A stretch of 64,000 nucleotides of DNA from Flavobacterium gillisiae (GCF_900107635.1 NZ_FNRD01000008.1:171964-235963); one strand, 5' to 3'; positions 38,538 through 48,083 are shown, counted from the first letter of the stretch. Notes: generated by a model from the sequence alone, not told the origin. Numbers and translations are program-made.

Positions 38538-39359
38538 ATGAAAAAAGCAATTCAATATACAGTACTACTATTATCCTTTCTACTTATCAGTTGTGAAGAA
38601 GTTGTGGATGTAAATTTAGATACTGCCTCTCCAAAACTAGTTATCGAAGCATCTATCAACTGGCTTAAAGGAAACTCCGGAAATGTGCAAAAAATAAAAT
38701 TAACGACAACAACTGGCTATTTTAGCTCTGTAATTCCAGTCGTATCTGGCGCAACAATATTTATTACAAACAGCTCCAATGCCCAATTTAATTTTGTCGA
38801 AACCCCTAATACAGGAGTTTACATTTGCAGTAATTTCATTCCTGTAATCAATGAGACCTATACCCTAACGGTAATACATAATGGAGCTACTTATACCGCT
38901 ACAGAAAAATTAAAATCAGTATCGCCAATTTCTGAAATCGTTCAAAATAACGAAGGTGGATTTACCGGAAAAAATATTGAAATCAAAACTTATTATACAG
39001 ATCCAGCAAACGAAACTAATTATTATCTGTACCAATACAATTATTCAAATCAAACAAAGAAAAATTACTATGCCGATGAAGACACTTTCTTTCAAGGCAA
39101 CAAATTTTTCAGTATTTCACAAAATGACGATTTAAAGACAGGAGACGAAATCACTGTAAGTCATTACGGAATTTCTAAGGCCTATTATAATTACATCAAT
39201 GTGATAGTAAGTATAGCTGGAGGCAATGGCGGTGGCCCTTTTCAATCTCCACCTGCAACTGTTAGAGGAAATATTATCAATACTACGAATACTACTAATT
39301 ACCCACTAGGCTATTTTGCCGTGAGTGAAGCGGACACACGAACCTACGTAATACAGTAG
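38538..39359 (+). CDS. DUF4249 lipoprotein, partner of the receptor
   Basis: Surface or periplasmic lipoprotein of 273 residues. The signal MKKAIQYTVLLLSFLLIS ends at Cys19 followed by EEVVDVNLD, the conserved start of the DUF4249 family. The mature chain is beta-rich with Ig-like stretches (PKLVIEASINWLKGN, YTLTVIHNGATYTATEKL). The function is unknown. It follows the TonB-dependent receptor gene by 30 bases and probably assists ligand capture as SusD does for SusC, though the proteins are unrelated; this is inference. Confidence 0.85.
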   Translation: MKKAIQYTVLLLSFLLISCEEVVDVNLDTASPKLVIEASINWLKGNSGNVQKIKLTTTTGYFSSVIPVVSGATIFITNSSNAQFNFVETPNTGVYICSNFIPVINETYTLTVIHNGATYTATEKLKSVSPISEIVQNNEGGFTGKNIEIKTYYTDPANETNYYLYQYNYSNQTKKNYYADEDTFFQGNKFFSISQNDDLKTGDEITVSHYGISKAYYNYINVIVSIAGGNGGGPFQSPPATVRGNIINTTNTTNYPLGYFAVSEADTRTYVIQ

Positions 39360-39380
39360 TTACCTTTATTAGATTTTGAT

Positions 39381-39388
39381 TAACTTTG
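39381..39388 (+). promoter_or_regulatory. thiamine pyrophosphokinase gene -7 box
   Basis: TAACTTTG matches TAnnTTTG, with an implied leader of about 65 nt. I see no TPP riboswitch. Confidence 0.55.
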
Positions 39389-39460
39389 CAAAACTAAAAT
39401 TCGTTTGTCTTTCAATCTAATTTTAAAGTTTAAAAATAAAACCGAAATCTACACTCTAAA

Positions 39461-40123
39461 ATGTCCTCACACCACATCGTTCGCGACGACCAAGAACCCG
39501 CATTAATAATAGCTAATGGCGCTTCTTGCGATCCAGAGTTACTCGGACAATTATTAGAATGGTCACCATTAGTGATTGTACTTGACTCTGCGATGGAAAG
39601 AGTAATGAAATTGGATATAAAAGTCGATGTCTTATTAGGGGATTTTGACCGAGATTTTGACGCTGAATATTACAAAAAATCTCAGTTTCCTATTGAAATA
39701 GTGCATACCCCAGACCAAAGCAAAACAGATCTGGAAAAAGCATTTGATTACTTGTACGAAAGAAAAATTCCTGCGGTAAATGTTGTTTGGGCAACAGGAA
39801 AACGTACGGATCATACGATAACAAACCTTACAAATATTGTTCGCTACCGCGAAAAATTAAAAATTGTAATTCTGGACGACCATTCAAAAGTTTTTTTACT
39901 ATCCAAAAGATTCGAAAAGTGGTACACTGCAAATACCCCTATTTCACTAATTCCAATAGGACATGTAACTGGCATCCATTCTGAAAATTTATTTTATCCT
40001 TTGCAAAATGACACTTTAACCATTGGTTATCGCACAGGCAGTAGCAATCACGTAGTAAAAGATGGCATTGTAATTATAGAACATGACGCAGGTGATTTAT
40101 TGATGATGGAATGCAGTGATTAA
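39461..40123 (+). CDS. thiamine diphosphokinase
   Basis: Enzyme of 220 residues that transfers pyrophosphate from ATP to thiamine, giving thiamine diphosphate. The catalytic loop LLGDFDRDFD and the segment DQSKTDLEKAFDYL are the family signatures, followed by ATGKRTDHTITNL and a C-terminal thiamine-binding beta domain (GIHSENLFYPLQ, SNHVVKDGIVIIEHDAGDLL). Length is normal. It has a consensus promoter box and a small stem-loop after the stop, so it is probably monocistronic. Confidence 0.9.
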   Translation: MSSHHIVRDDQEPALIIANGASCDPELLGQLLEWSPLVIVLDSAMERVMKLDIKVDVLLGDFDRDFDAEYYKKSQFPIEIVHTPDQSKTDLEKAFDYLYERKIPAVNVVWATGKRTDHTITNLTNIVRYREKLKIVILDDHSKVFLLSKRFEKWYTANTPISLIPIGHVTGIHSENLFYPLQNDTLTIGYRTGSSNHVVKDGIVIIEHDAGDLLMMECSD

Positions 40124-40152
40124 TTTATAATTCCAGAAAATTAAAAACAAAT

Positions 40153-40183
40153 CTTTAGTAAATTACTAAAGCAATACTTTTTT
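40153..40183 (+). terminator. small terminator after the thiamine pyrophosphokinase gene
   Basis: 8-bp stem CTTTAGTA / TACTAAAG with a 3-nt loop, then CAATAC and TTTTTT. Confidence 0.55.
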
Positions 40184-40246
40184 ACATAACTTGCTACAAA
40201 TCTTGATTTTAAAAAAAATCTGCATATTTGCCTTGAAATAAAAAAA

Positions 40247-41215
40247 ATGACACCTAAAAAGAATACTGAGAAAACAAATTTACACACTAGAAATCAACAC
40301 CGATTTCGCTACGATTTTAAACTTTTAATAGAAAACTGCCCAGAATTAAATCCACATGTTTCTATTAACGAACAAGATATTGAAACGATTGATTTTAGTG
40401 ACCCTGAAGCTGTAAAAGCTTTAAATAACGCATTATTAGTTACTTATTACGATATTCAAAATTGGGATATTCCCGCAAATTATCTTTGCCCTCCCATTCC
40501 TGGAAGAGCAGACTACATTCATTATATCGCTGATATACTGGCTGGCAGTAATAATGGCATAATCCCAAAAGGCAACTCAATTCAAGGCTTGGATATTGGT
40601 GTTGGCGCTAACTGTATTTACCCGATAATTGGTAATGTAGAATACGGCTGGAGTTTTGTAGGAACAGATATCGATGAAAAAGCGATTGAGAATTGCAGTA
40701 AAATAATTGAAGCCAATCCAAAATTAGTTGATTTTATAAGTCTGCAACAACAAACTGAAGCTCGTTTTATTTTTAAAAATATTATTACACCCGAAGATAA
40801 ATTTGCATTCACGATTTGTAATCCGCCTTTTCACAAATCACAAGAAGAAGCTACAAAAGGTTCTTTGCGAAAAGTGAATAATTTAGAATCTCGCGATTTT
40901 GCAAATAAAGCAACAAAGCCCGTTTTGAATTTTGGGGGACATAATGCGGAATTATGGTGCGAAGGTGGAGAACTAGGCTTCATTACCCAAATGATATATG
41001 AAAGTGCTAAATATCCTATGCAATGTTTTTGGTTCACTACCTTAGTATCAAAGCAATCCCATCTTTCTAGTATCTATAAAACATTGAACAAGGTCAATGT
41101 TGTCGAAATAAAAACGATTGATATGGCTCAAGGCCAAAAAACAAGCCGAATAATTGCTTGGACTTTTTTGAGTGAAGCACAACAAAAACAATGGAAGTTT
41201 GAACCGTTAAATTAG
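40247..41215 (+). CDS. rlmF: 23S rRNA (adenine-1618-N6)-methyltransferase
   Basis: Methyltransferase of 322 residues that modifies A1618 of 23S rRNA. The N-terminus has LHTRNQHRFRYDFKLLIENC-type sequence typical of RlmF. The SAM motif GLDIGVGANCIYPIIG (about 114-129) is followed by GTDIDEKAIENC and the catalytic CNPPFHKS (Asn192-Pro-Pro-Phe195). The C-terminus has FWFTTLVSKQSHLSSIYKTL. Length matches E. coli RlmF (308). It has a near-consensus box and a very strong terminator. Confidence 0.95.
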   Translation: MTPKKNTEKTNLHTRNQHRFRYDFKLLIENCPELNPHVSINEQDIETIDFSDPEAVKALNNALLVTYYDIQNWDIPANYLCPPIPGRADYIHYIADILAGSNNGIIPKGNSIQGLDIGVGANCIYPIIGNVEYGWSFVGTDIDEKAIENCSKIIEANPKLVDFISLQQQTEARFIFKNIITPEDKFAFTICNPPFHKSQEEATKGSLRKVNNLESRDFANKATKPVLNFGGHNAELWCEGGELGFITQMIYESAKYPMQCFWFTTLVSKQSHLSSIYKTLNKVNVVEIKTIDMAQGQKTSRIIAWTFLSEAQQKQWKFEPLN

Positions 41216-41261
41216 ACTGTCAAAACATATAAACACCCCGCGTAGACCGAAAAATACGTTT

Positions 41262-41309
41262 AAAAAGACAAGCCCTTTTTTTTATTTAAGAAAGGGCTTG
41301 TCTTTTTTT
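41262..41309 (+). terminator. rlmF terminator
   Basis: Perfect 17-bp stem AAAAAGACAAGCCCTTT / AAAGGGCTTGTCTTTTT with a 12-nt loop. It is the longest perfect terminator stem in the window. Confidence 0.9.
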
Positions 41310-41506
41310 AAATAAAAAATAAATTGATAGCATTTACTCTTTAAAAACCAACATAATCCAATACTAAAAATAGTTTGAAAAAAATTAATTTAGCACAAAA
41401 ACAACATAAACACAGACGAATATTCAATAATGCGTAACGAAAACAACATTCAGCTACTATTTTGTTATTAATTAACATTTAAATAACATATTGATTTTTT
41501 TAGTTG

Positions 41507-41514
41507 TAATTTTG
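41507..41514 (+). promoter_or_regulatory. -7 promoter box of the large TonB-dependent receptor
   Basis: TAATTTTG matches TAnnTTTG; it ends 26 bases before the ATG. Confidence 0.55.
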
Positions 41515-41540
41515 AATAATCAAATTAAACAAACTAAACC

Positions 41541-44500
41541 ATGAAACAACTATTATTTATTTTAACCTTAATTTTTTCGGCAGGATTGACTGCCCAAGAG
41601 ATTAAAGTGTCAGGAGTCGTTACTGACGGAACAAAAGCGCCTTTACCAGGTACATCAATTCTGGTTAAGGGAACCACAAAGGGATCCTCAACAGATGCTG
41701 ATGGAAAATATGCAATATCTGCCGCTATCGGAGATGTTTTACAATTTTCTTTTATAGGATTTGAAAGTAAAAGTGTAAAAGTTACTGGAAGCACAGTAAA
41801 TGTATCTCTAGCTGAAAGTGGAGAAACACTGCAAGATGTAGTGATACTTGGTTCTCGTAGTGCACCTAGAACAGTTACAGAATCTGCTGTACCAATTGAT
41901 GTGATCAGCATGAAAGAAATTTCTTCTCAAGGTGCACAAGTAAATTTAAATCAAATTTTGAACATGGTAGCCCCATCGTTTACTTCAAATACTGCAACTG
42001 TAGCTGATGGAACGGATCATATTGACCCAGCTCAATTAAGAGGATTAGGACCTGATCAAGTTTTAGTATTGGTTAACGGAAAAAGGAGACATACCTCTTC
42101 ATTAGTAAATATAAATGGATCTCCAGGAAGAGGATCTGTAGGAACGGATTTGAATGCTATACCAGCTTTTGCTATCGAAAAAATCGAGGTTTTAAGAGAT
42201 GGAGCATCAGCTCAATACGGTTCTGATGCGATTGCAGGTGTTATCAACATCAATGTAAAAAAAGCAACTAATAAATTTGACATCGCCCTTTTTGCGGGAA
42301 GCCAATTTTCAAAAGGAGCAAATGATCACAGAGGTGGTAACGATGGAAATAATGCTCAGATAGACATGAACTACGGAACAGGTTTGGGTAAAGAAAAAAG
42401 TTTCATTAACGCCACTGCAAGTTTTCAATTAAGAGGACAAACAGGTAGAGCTAAAGATGCTACAGGTAATCTATTCAATGCATTTAATGCTGTTGAACAA
42501 AGAGCTGCTGAAGCAGGAACTAACATTAATGCGTTATTTGGTAATATCAATAACACCCCGAATTCTACTCAAATACTTGGTCTTATTAAGACTTATGCTC
42601 CACAAGTAGGATATTTTACAGCTGGTCAACAAACTGCAATATTGGGTGCGACATCTATTTCACAAATGCAAACTGCTTTAAATTTTGATGCGACAGCAGG
42701 AGAATTAGCATATAGAAAATTAGAAAGAAGTGCTTTCAACATGAAAGTAGGTCAATCTTCACTACAAAGCGCTCAATTCTTTTTAAATGGAGCTTATCCA
42801 ATTAACGAGAATCTTGAAGTATACGCTTTTGGAGGTACTAGTTACAGAGAAGGTGAAGCTGCAGGTTTTTATAGAAGACCGAATCAATCAAGAGCATACA
42901 CTGCTTTGTATCCAAATGGTTTCTTACCTGAAATACACTCTACAATTAATGATGTTTCAGCAGCAGCTGGACTTAGAGGAAAAATATTTGAAAGCTGGAA
43001 TTTTGATTTAAGTAACACTTATGGTCAAAACACCTTCGATTATACTATCGAAAACACATCAAATGCTACCTTAAGAGAAAAATCTCCTACAGAATTTGAT
43101 GCTGGAGGATTAGGATTTTCTCAAAACACAACCAATTTTGATGTAAGTAGAAAATTTGATAAATTGAATGTAGCATTCGGAGGAGAATACAGACATGAAA
43201 ACTTCAAAATAAATCAAGGTCAACCGGAATCTTACAACACCTACGATATTAACGGAGGAATCGTTACTGGAACTACAGCAAATAATATTAAGGTAACTGA
43301 TTTTTACGGATCTGTTAGACCTGGATCATCTCAAGTTTTCCCAGGTTTCAAGCCTGTGAATGCCGTTGATAAAGGAAGAAATAGTGCCGCTGTATATGCA
43401 GATTTAGAATATGACGTAACTGAAAAATGGTTACTTAACGGTGCCCTTCGTTACGAGAATTATTCTGATTTTGGAGGAACTACAAACTATAAATTAGCTT
43501 CTCGTTACAAACTAACAGACAATATCAATCTACGTGGAGCAATTTCTACAGGATTTAGAGCTCCTTCATTACACCAAATCTACTTTAATTCTACTGCTAC
43601 TCAATTCGTAGGTGGTGTACCATTTGAAGTAGGAACATTCAGTAATGATTCGCCAGCAGCTAAATTATTAGGAATTCCTCAATTGAAACAAGAAGAGTCG
43701 CAAAGTGCAAGTATTGGTTTTACTGCTAAAATTCCAGAAGCAAAACTTACTTTAACTGCAGATGCTTACATCGTAAATATTGATGACAGAGTAGTACTTA
43801 CTGATCAGTTTTCTAGACCAGGTGGAACTCCTGCTGCAGGAACTCCTGCTGCTCAATTAAACGCTTTGTTTGATTCTGCAAATGCTACTGCAGCAACATT
43901 CTTTGCAAATGCAATTGACACTAGATCAAAAGGTATTGATGTTGTTATTAGCCATAAAGCTAACGTAGGAAACGGATTGACTTTAAAAACTGATTTGTCT
44001 GGAACTATTTCTAAAACAACAAGGGTAGGTGATATTCATGGTTCGCCAATATTAGAAGCTAACGGACAAGTTAACAAATACTATTCTGAGACTAGTAGAA
44101 TCTATTTAGAAGAAGCCGTACCAAGAGTAAAAGCAAATTTAACGAATTCACTTTCTGTAAATAAATTTGATTTCTTCTTGAGAAATGTATATTTTGGTCA
44201 AGTTACTGACCCAAATACAGTTGATGTAAATGGAGATGGAAGAATTGAAGGTGCTCTAATTAATGGACAAGTAGTTGAAACTGAACATCCAGTTTGGGGT
44301 GGAAAAGTTATAACAGACTTATCTGTTGCATATAATTTTTCTAAATCTGCAAAAGTTGTTATAGGTGCAAATAATATTTTTGATATTTATCCAGATGCTA
44401 ATTACGGACCAACGACTGCAATTAGACCTAGATTAGTAAACGGTGCAATTGATTATACTGCTGCTCCATCAACAGTAGATTTATCAAATTCAAACCAATT

Positions 44501-44576
44501 TACTTATTCAAGAAATGTTTCTCAATTTGGACAAAACGGAAGATTCATTTTTGCTAGACTAAGTTTCAGCTTATAG
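41541..44576 (+). CDS. large TonB-dependent receptor
   Basis: Outer-membrane receptor of 1011 residues. The order is signal peptide MKQLLFILTLIFSAGLTAQ, a carboxypeptidase-like domain (about 22-95: KVSGVVTDGTKAPLPGTSIL), then a plug with GSRSAPRTVTESAVPIDVI, LRGLGPDQVLVLVNGKRRH and IEKIEVLRDGASAQYGSDAI. The barrel carries ISTGFRAPSLHQIYFN and ends FARLSFSL. It lacks an adjacent SusD and resembles the siderophore, vitamin or peptide receptor type more than SusC. The ligand is unknown. It has its own consensus box and terminator, so it stands alone. Confidence 0.93.
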   Translation: MKQLLFILTLIFSAGLTAQEIKVSGVVTDGTKAPLPGTSILVKGTTKGSSTDADGKYAISAAIGDVLQFSFIGFESKSVKVTGSTVNVSLAESGETLQDVVILGSRSAPRTVTESAVPIDVISMKEISSQGAQVNLNQILNMVAPSFTSNTATVADGTDHIDPAQLRGLGPDQVLVLVNGKRRHTSSLVNINGSPGRGSVGTDLNAIPAFAIEKIEVLRDGASAQYGSDAIAGVININVKKATNKFDIALFAGSQFSKGANDHRGGNDGNNAQIDMNYGTGLGKEKSFINATASFQLRGQTGRAKDATGNLFNAFNAVEQRAAEAGTNINALFGNINNTPNSTQILGLIKTYAPQVGYFTAGQQTAILGATSISQMQTALNFDATAGELAYRKLERSAFNMKVGQSSLQSAQFFLNGAYPINENLEVYAFGGTSYREGEAAGFYRRPNQSRAYTALYPNGFLPEIHSTINDVSAAAGLRGKIFESWNFDLSNTYGQNTFDYTIENTSNATLREKSPTEFDAGGLGFSQNTTNFDVSRKFDKLNVAFGGEYRHENFKINQGQPESYNTYDINGGIVTGTTANNIKVTDFYGSVRPGSSQVFPGFKPVNAVDKGRNSAAVYADLEYDVTEKWLLNGALRYENYSDFGGTTNYKLASRYKLTDNINLRGAISTGFRAPSLHQIYFNSTATQFVGGVPFEVGTFSNDSPAAKLLGIPQLKQEESQSASIGFTAKIPEAKLTLTADAYIVNIDDRVVLTDQFSRPGGTPAAGTPAAQLNALFDSANATAATFFANAIDTRSKGIDVVISHKANVGNGLTLKTDLSGTISKTTRVGDIHGSPILEANGQVNKYYSETSRIYLEEAVPRVKANLTNSLSVNKFDFFLRNVYFGQVTDPNTVDVNGDGRIEGALINGQVVETEHPVWGGKVITDLSVAYNFSKSAKVVIGANNIFDIYPDANYGPTTAIRPRLVNGAIDYTAAPSTVDLSNSNQFTYSRNVSQFGQNGRFIFARLSFSL

Positions 44577-44596
44577 TAAAACAATGATTTTATATT

Positions 44597-44634
44597 AAAA
44601 ACCATCATGCTTAGCATGGTGGTTTTTTTTTTTG
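44597..44634 (+). terminator. terminator of the large receptor gene
   Basis: Stem AAAACCATCATGC / GCATGGTGGTTTT with one T-G pair, 3-nt loop and a long T-run. Confidence 0.85.
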
Positions 44635-44670
44635 GTTTTAACTTTCGTATTAGAATGATTATAAACTTTG

Positions 44671-44678
44671 TAACTTTG
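44671..44678 (+). promoter_or_regulatory. uvrB -7 promoter box
   Basis: TAACTTTG matches TAnnTTTG; it ends 28 bases before the ATG at 44707. Confidence 0.6.
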
Positions 44679-44706
44679 CAGCTATAAAACATTGCCTCTT
44701 ATACAA

Positions 44707-46698
44707 ATGAATTTCCAAGTAGTATCCGATTACCAGCCCAAAGGCGACCAGCCACAAGCCATTGAAAAATTAACTCAAGGTATTATTGACGGCGAGAAAT
44801 TCCAAAATTTATTAGGAGTAACTGGTTCTGGTAAAACATTTACAGTGGCTAATGTTATTCAGGAAGTACAAAGACCCACATTAGTTTTGGCACATAATAA
44901 AACTTTGGCTGCTCAGTTGTATTCTGAATTCAAACAGTTTTTCCCTAACAATGCAGTAGAGTATTTTGTATCCTATTACGATTACTATCAGCCGGAAGCT
45001 TTTATGCCTGTTACGGGCGTTTTTATTGAGAAGGATTTATCCATCAATGAAGAACTGGAAAAAATGAGAATGTCAACAACTGCCTCGTTGCTTTCTGGAC
45101 GAAGAGATATTTTGGTAGTTGCATCGGTTTCTTGTTTGTATGGTATTGGTAATCCTGTGGAATTTCAGAAAAATTTAATCCCTATTGAGAAAGGCCAAAT
45201 AATTTCACGAACTAAATTATTGCATCAACTGGTGCAAAGTTTATATTCCCGAACAGAAGCTGATTTCAATCCCGGAAGTTTCAGAATAAAAGGAGATACG
45301 GTAGATGTTTATCCTAGCTATGCAGATGAAGCGTATCGTATCCATTTCTTTGGTGACGAAATTGAAGAAATTGAAAGTTTCGACACAAAAGACTCTAAGG
45401 TTCTTGAAAAATTTGACAAATTAACAATTTATCCCGCGAATATGTTCGTGACTTCTCCAGATGTACTGCAAGGTGCTATTTGGGAAATCCAGCAAGATCT
45501 AGTTAAACAAGTCGACTATTTCAAAGAAATAGGAAAACACTTAGAAGCAAAACGATTAGAAGAGCGTACTAATTTTGATTTAGAAATGATTCGGGAACTG
45601 GGTTATTGCTCTGGAATTGAAAACTATTCCCGTTATCTTGACGGAAGACTGCCCGGAACAAGACCGTTCTGCTTGTTAGATTATTTTCCTAAAGATTATT
45701 TAATGGTGGTGGACGAAAGTCACGTAACACTTTCGCAAGTTAGCGCCATGTACGGTGGAGACAGAAGCAGAAAAGAAAACCTAGTAGAATATGGTTTCAG
45801 ACTCCCCGCTGCTATGGACAATCGTCCGTTGAAGTTTGAGGAATTTGAAGCGATGCAAAACCAAGTTATTTACGTTTCGGCAACTCCAGCGGATTATGAA
45901 TTGCAAAAAACGGATGGTGTTGTAGTAGAACAGGTTATTCGACCAACAGGATTATTAGATCCCGTAATTGAAATTCGACCAAGTTTAAATCAAATAGATG
46001 ATTTAATTGAGGAAATTCATGCGCGTAGTGAAGTAGACGAAAGAGTTTTAGTTACTACTCTAACCAAAAGAATGGCAGAGGAATTAGCCAAATACCTTAC
46101 AAAGGTTAATATTCGTTGTCGCTATATTCACTCGGATATCGATACTTTAGAGCGAATTGAAATCATGCAAGACTTACGAAAAGGAATGTTTGATGTTTTG
46201 ATTGGGGTAAACTTACTTCGTGAAGGATTAGATTTACCAGAAGTATCTCTCGTGGCCATTTTAGATGCCGACAAAGAGGGATTTCTACGCAGTCATCGTT
46301 CGCTTACGCAAACTATCGGTAGAGCCGCTAGAAATCTTAATGGGAAAGCGATTATGTATGCCGACAAAATCACCGCCAGCATGCAAAAAACAATTGACGA
46401 AACTAATTACCGTAGAACCAAACAAATTAATTTCAACACAGAGAACAACCAAGTCCCTCAAGCACTAAACAAAAAAATAGAAAGTGCTTTTACTAAGAAT
46501 CCTTTGGCGGATTATGAATTAGGCCTTACTTTAAATGCGGCTGCCGAGTCAGAAACAGAATATTTATCAAAAGCAGAAATAGAAAAGCGCATTCGTGAAA
46601 AACGAAAATCAATGGAGAAAGCAGCCAAAGATTTGGACTTTATGCAAGCTGCTAAATTACGTGATGACATCAAGAGATTACAAGAACAGCTGACCTAG
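44707..46698 (+). CDS. uvrB: excinuclease ABC subunit B
   Basis: DNA-damage verification helicase of nucleotide excision repair, 663 residues. The N-terminus MNFQVVSDYQPKGDQPQAIE is the family start. Walker A is GVTGSGKT, the DNA-probing hairpin is YYDYYQPEAFMP, the Walker B is VVDESHV, helicase motifs IYVSATPADYE and QTIGRAARN follow, and the C-terminal UVR domain (about 625-660) contains MEKAAKDLDFMQAAKLRD. The ATG at 44707 is preferred to an in-frame TTG five codons upstream. Its TAG stop overlaps that of the convergent TerB-like gene in the tetranucleotide CTAG. Confidence 0.97.
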   Translation: MNFQVVSDYQPKGDQPQAIEKLTQGIIDGEKFQNLLGVTGSGKTFTVANVIQEVQRPTLVLAHNKTLAAQLYSEFKQFFPNNAVEYFVSYYDYYQPEAFMPVTGVFIEKDLSINEELEKMRMSTTASLLSGRRDILVVASVSCLYGIGNPVEFQKNLIPIEKGQIISRTKLLHQLVQSLYSRTEADFNPGSFRIKGDTVDVYPSYADEAYRIHFFGDEIEEIESFDTKDSKVLEKFDKLTIYPANMFVTSPDVLQGAIWEIQQDLVKQVDYFKEIGKHLEAKRLEERTNFDLEMIRELGYCSGIENYSRYLDGRLPGTRPFCLLDYFPKDYLMVVDESHVTLSQVSAMYGGDRSRKENLVEYGFRLPAAMDNRPLKFEEFEAMQNQVIYVSATPADYELQKTDGVVVEQVIRPTGLLDPVIEIRPSLNQIDDLIEEIHARSEVDERVLVTTLTKRMAEELAKYLTKVNIRCRYIHSDIDTLERIEIMQDLRKGMFDVLIGVNLLREGLDLPEVSLVAILDADKEGFLRSHRSLTQTIGRAARNLNGKAIMYADKITASMQKTIDETNYRRTKQINFNTENNQVPQALNKKIESAFTKNPLADYELGLTLNAAAESETEYLSKAEIEKRIREKRKSMEKAAKDLDFMQAAKLRDDIKRLQEQLT

Positions 46699-47096
46699 CT
46701 GCGTTCTTCTTTAAAAATTTTCAATAACACATCTGTTGCAATAGTTGTACCGGGAGATTTCTCTATTTTTTTTAACACCCGTTTGGCAGCCTCAGGATTC
46801 AACCCCATGCGTATTGCAATTTGTTTAATCGCTGTAGCCTCTTTGCCCTGTGCAATCGCGTCATTATGCATTAATAGCGCCAATCTATAAAATTGTTGAA
46901 TCCTTCGAGACTCATTCTTTAAAGACAACATTGGTAATTCTTGATGAAATAAATCATTGAATCCTCCTTTTTCGATATTCAATTCATTGGCAATAAAAAA
47001 TAAAAATTCATATTCTTTTTTATTCAAATGACCGTCAACCGTTGAAAAAGCAATCATATCTAGAAGTAAGTTCTTTTTATCTTCGTACATGTTCAT
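46695..47096 (-). CDS. TerB-like small helical protein
   Basis: Cytoplasmic protein of 133 residues, all-helical by appearance. The DMIAFSTVDGHLNKKEYEFLFFIANELNI stretch (read in parts) with an EF-hand-like acidic turn resembles the TerB/DjlA N-terminal fold. Later helices are FYRLALLMHNDAIAQGKEAT and GLNPEAAKRVLKKIEKS. The function is unknown; homologues may carry transferred excinuclease names because of proximity to uvrB. It converges on uvrB, the two sharing a CTAG overlap of stops. The ATG at 47096 is preferred over a TTG one codon upstream. Confidence 0.65.
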   Translation of the reverse strand: MNMYEDKKNLLLDMIAFSTVDGHLNKKEYEFLFFIANELNIEKGGFNDLFHQELPMLSLKNESRRIQQFYRLALLMHNDAIAQGKEATAIKQIAIRMGLNPEAAKRVLKKIEKSPGTTIATDVLLKIFKEERS

Positions 47097-47340
47097 CAAG
47101 TTATTAATTTTAGCTAAAATATAGCTTTTATAATTAAAACCCTAAAACAAGTAGTGATTCAACAATTTATCCAAATTATATTATTTTTTTGACAACAGCA
47201 TAAGTTTTTCTTTCGAATATAAAGGATCAAAGTAAACTCCCATTAGAAATGGCAAAATCTTAGTAAAATCGGTATAGAAAATTCACTTTTTTTTTAATGA
47301 CTTGCCTCAACTTCAGAATAGAAAATGAAAAGGGGTAAAC

Positions 47341-47375
47341 AAAAAAAAGAGAACCAAAATTGGTTCTCTTTTTTA
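47341..47375. terminator. terminator of the small secreted-protein gene
   Basis: Stem AAAAAAGAGAACCAA / TTGGTTCTCTTTTTT with an AA centre; symmetric A- and T-runs could make it bidirectional. Confidence 0.85.
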
Positions 47376-47395
47376 CTATTTATCTAAAATGAGGA

Positions 47396-47710
47396 TTAAT
47401 CATCATAGCGATCATCGTGATCTCTTTCTTTATATTTTTTATCTTTATGACATTTCCCATGATGTTTTTTCCCTTCGCATCTTCTTTCATCATACCATCT
47501 ATCATCATCATAATCTCTATTGTCAACGTATATAACACGCTCTTCTCGATGCTCAACAGTCCTTCTTTGCGGTTCGTATCCACGCTCATAATGACCCGAG
47601 ATAACGATTGACGGCAATCCAATATTTACACCTACTGAAACTTGCGCATTTATTGCACTTGAGGCAAAAAAGGTAATTCCTAATATTGCGAGTAGTTTTA
47701 TATTTTTCAT
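47396..47710 (-). CDS. small secreted, highly charged protein
   Basis: Protein of 104 residues that I do not recognise. The signal peptide is MKNIKLLAILGITFFASSAINAQ, followed by a short conserved-looking segment VSVGVNIGLPSIVISGHYER. The remainder is strongly charged and rich in Arg, Asp, Lys, His and Tyr (NRDYDDDRWYDERR, KKHHGKCHKDKK), with two cysteines that could form a disulfide. The His/Asp-rich tail suggests metal or polyanion binding, but this is speculation. It is flanked by a strong terminator and by a 373-bp upstream region with a palindrome. Confidence 0.7.
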   Translation of the reverse strand: MKNIKLLAILGITFFASSAINAQVSVGVNIGLPSIVISGHYERGYEPQRRTVEHREERVIYVDNRDYDDDRWYDERRCEGKKHHGKCHKDKKYKERDHDDRYDD

Positions 47711-48083
47711 TTTTTCAAAATTTTAATTATTAGCTATTTGGTTAAAACCAACAACTGTGCCACTTAATGATTCTAAGCAATGTAAGAATTCCAAAAACAA
47801 ACTAAAAACCGCAGAAAAACAAACTTACAACCATCAATATCAGCGATTTAAACAATAAACCAGCAAACCGAAAAATAAATAAAATTCAATAGTTTAAAAA
47901 ATAGTATTTGAACTAAATCAAACTAACAAGCAGATCAAGCTCTATAAATTGCATGATTTAATTATTTGAACTAGCTCACTATATAGATAAAAGACTCCTG
48001 ATTTTAATTGGAATCAAAATCAAATTATAAAAATAATCACTATTTTTAGCTACAAAATTGCTTCTAAATAAAAATATGCCTTA
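47711..48083. other. 373-bp divergent intergenic region
   Basis: It separates the small secreted-protein gene from the esterase gene. A 14-bp palindrome TTGGTTAAAACCAA at 47738-47751 lies about 28 bases upstream of the minus-strand start and is operator-like. The rest is AT-rich without a reading frame or a strict TAnnTTTG box. Confidence 0.45.

Larger units (their letters stand above)
41216..41540. other. 325-bp intergenic region with terminator and receptor promoter
   Basis: The left part holds the rlmF terminator, and the right end holds the TAATTTTG box of the next gene. Between them lies AT-rich sequence with no open frame or repeat that I recognise. Confidence 0.6.

Noticed and set aside
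36126..39359. SusCD-type polysaccharide utilisation locus
   Set aside because: The partner lipoprotein is DUF4249, not SusD, and no glycoside hydrolase is nearby.
39381..39460. TPP riboswitch before the thiamine pyrophosphokinase gene
   Set aside because: The leader is only about 65 nt and lacks the CTGAGA and ACCTGA core motifs.
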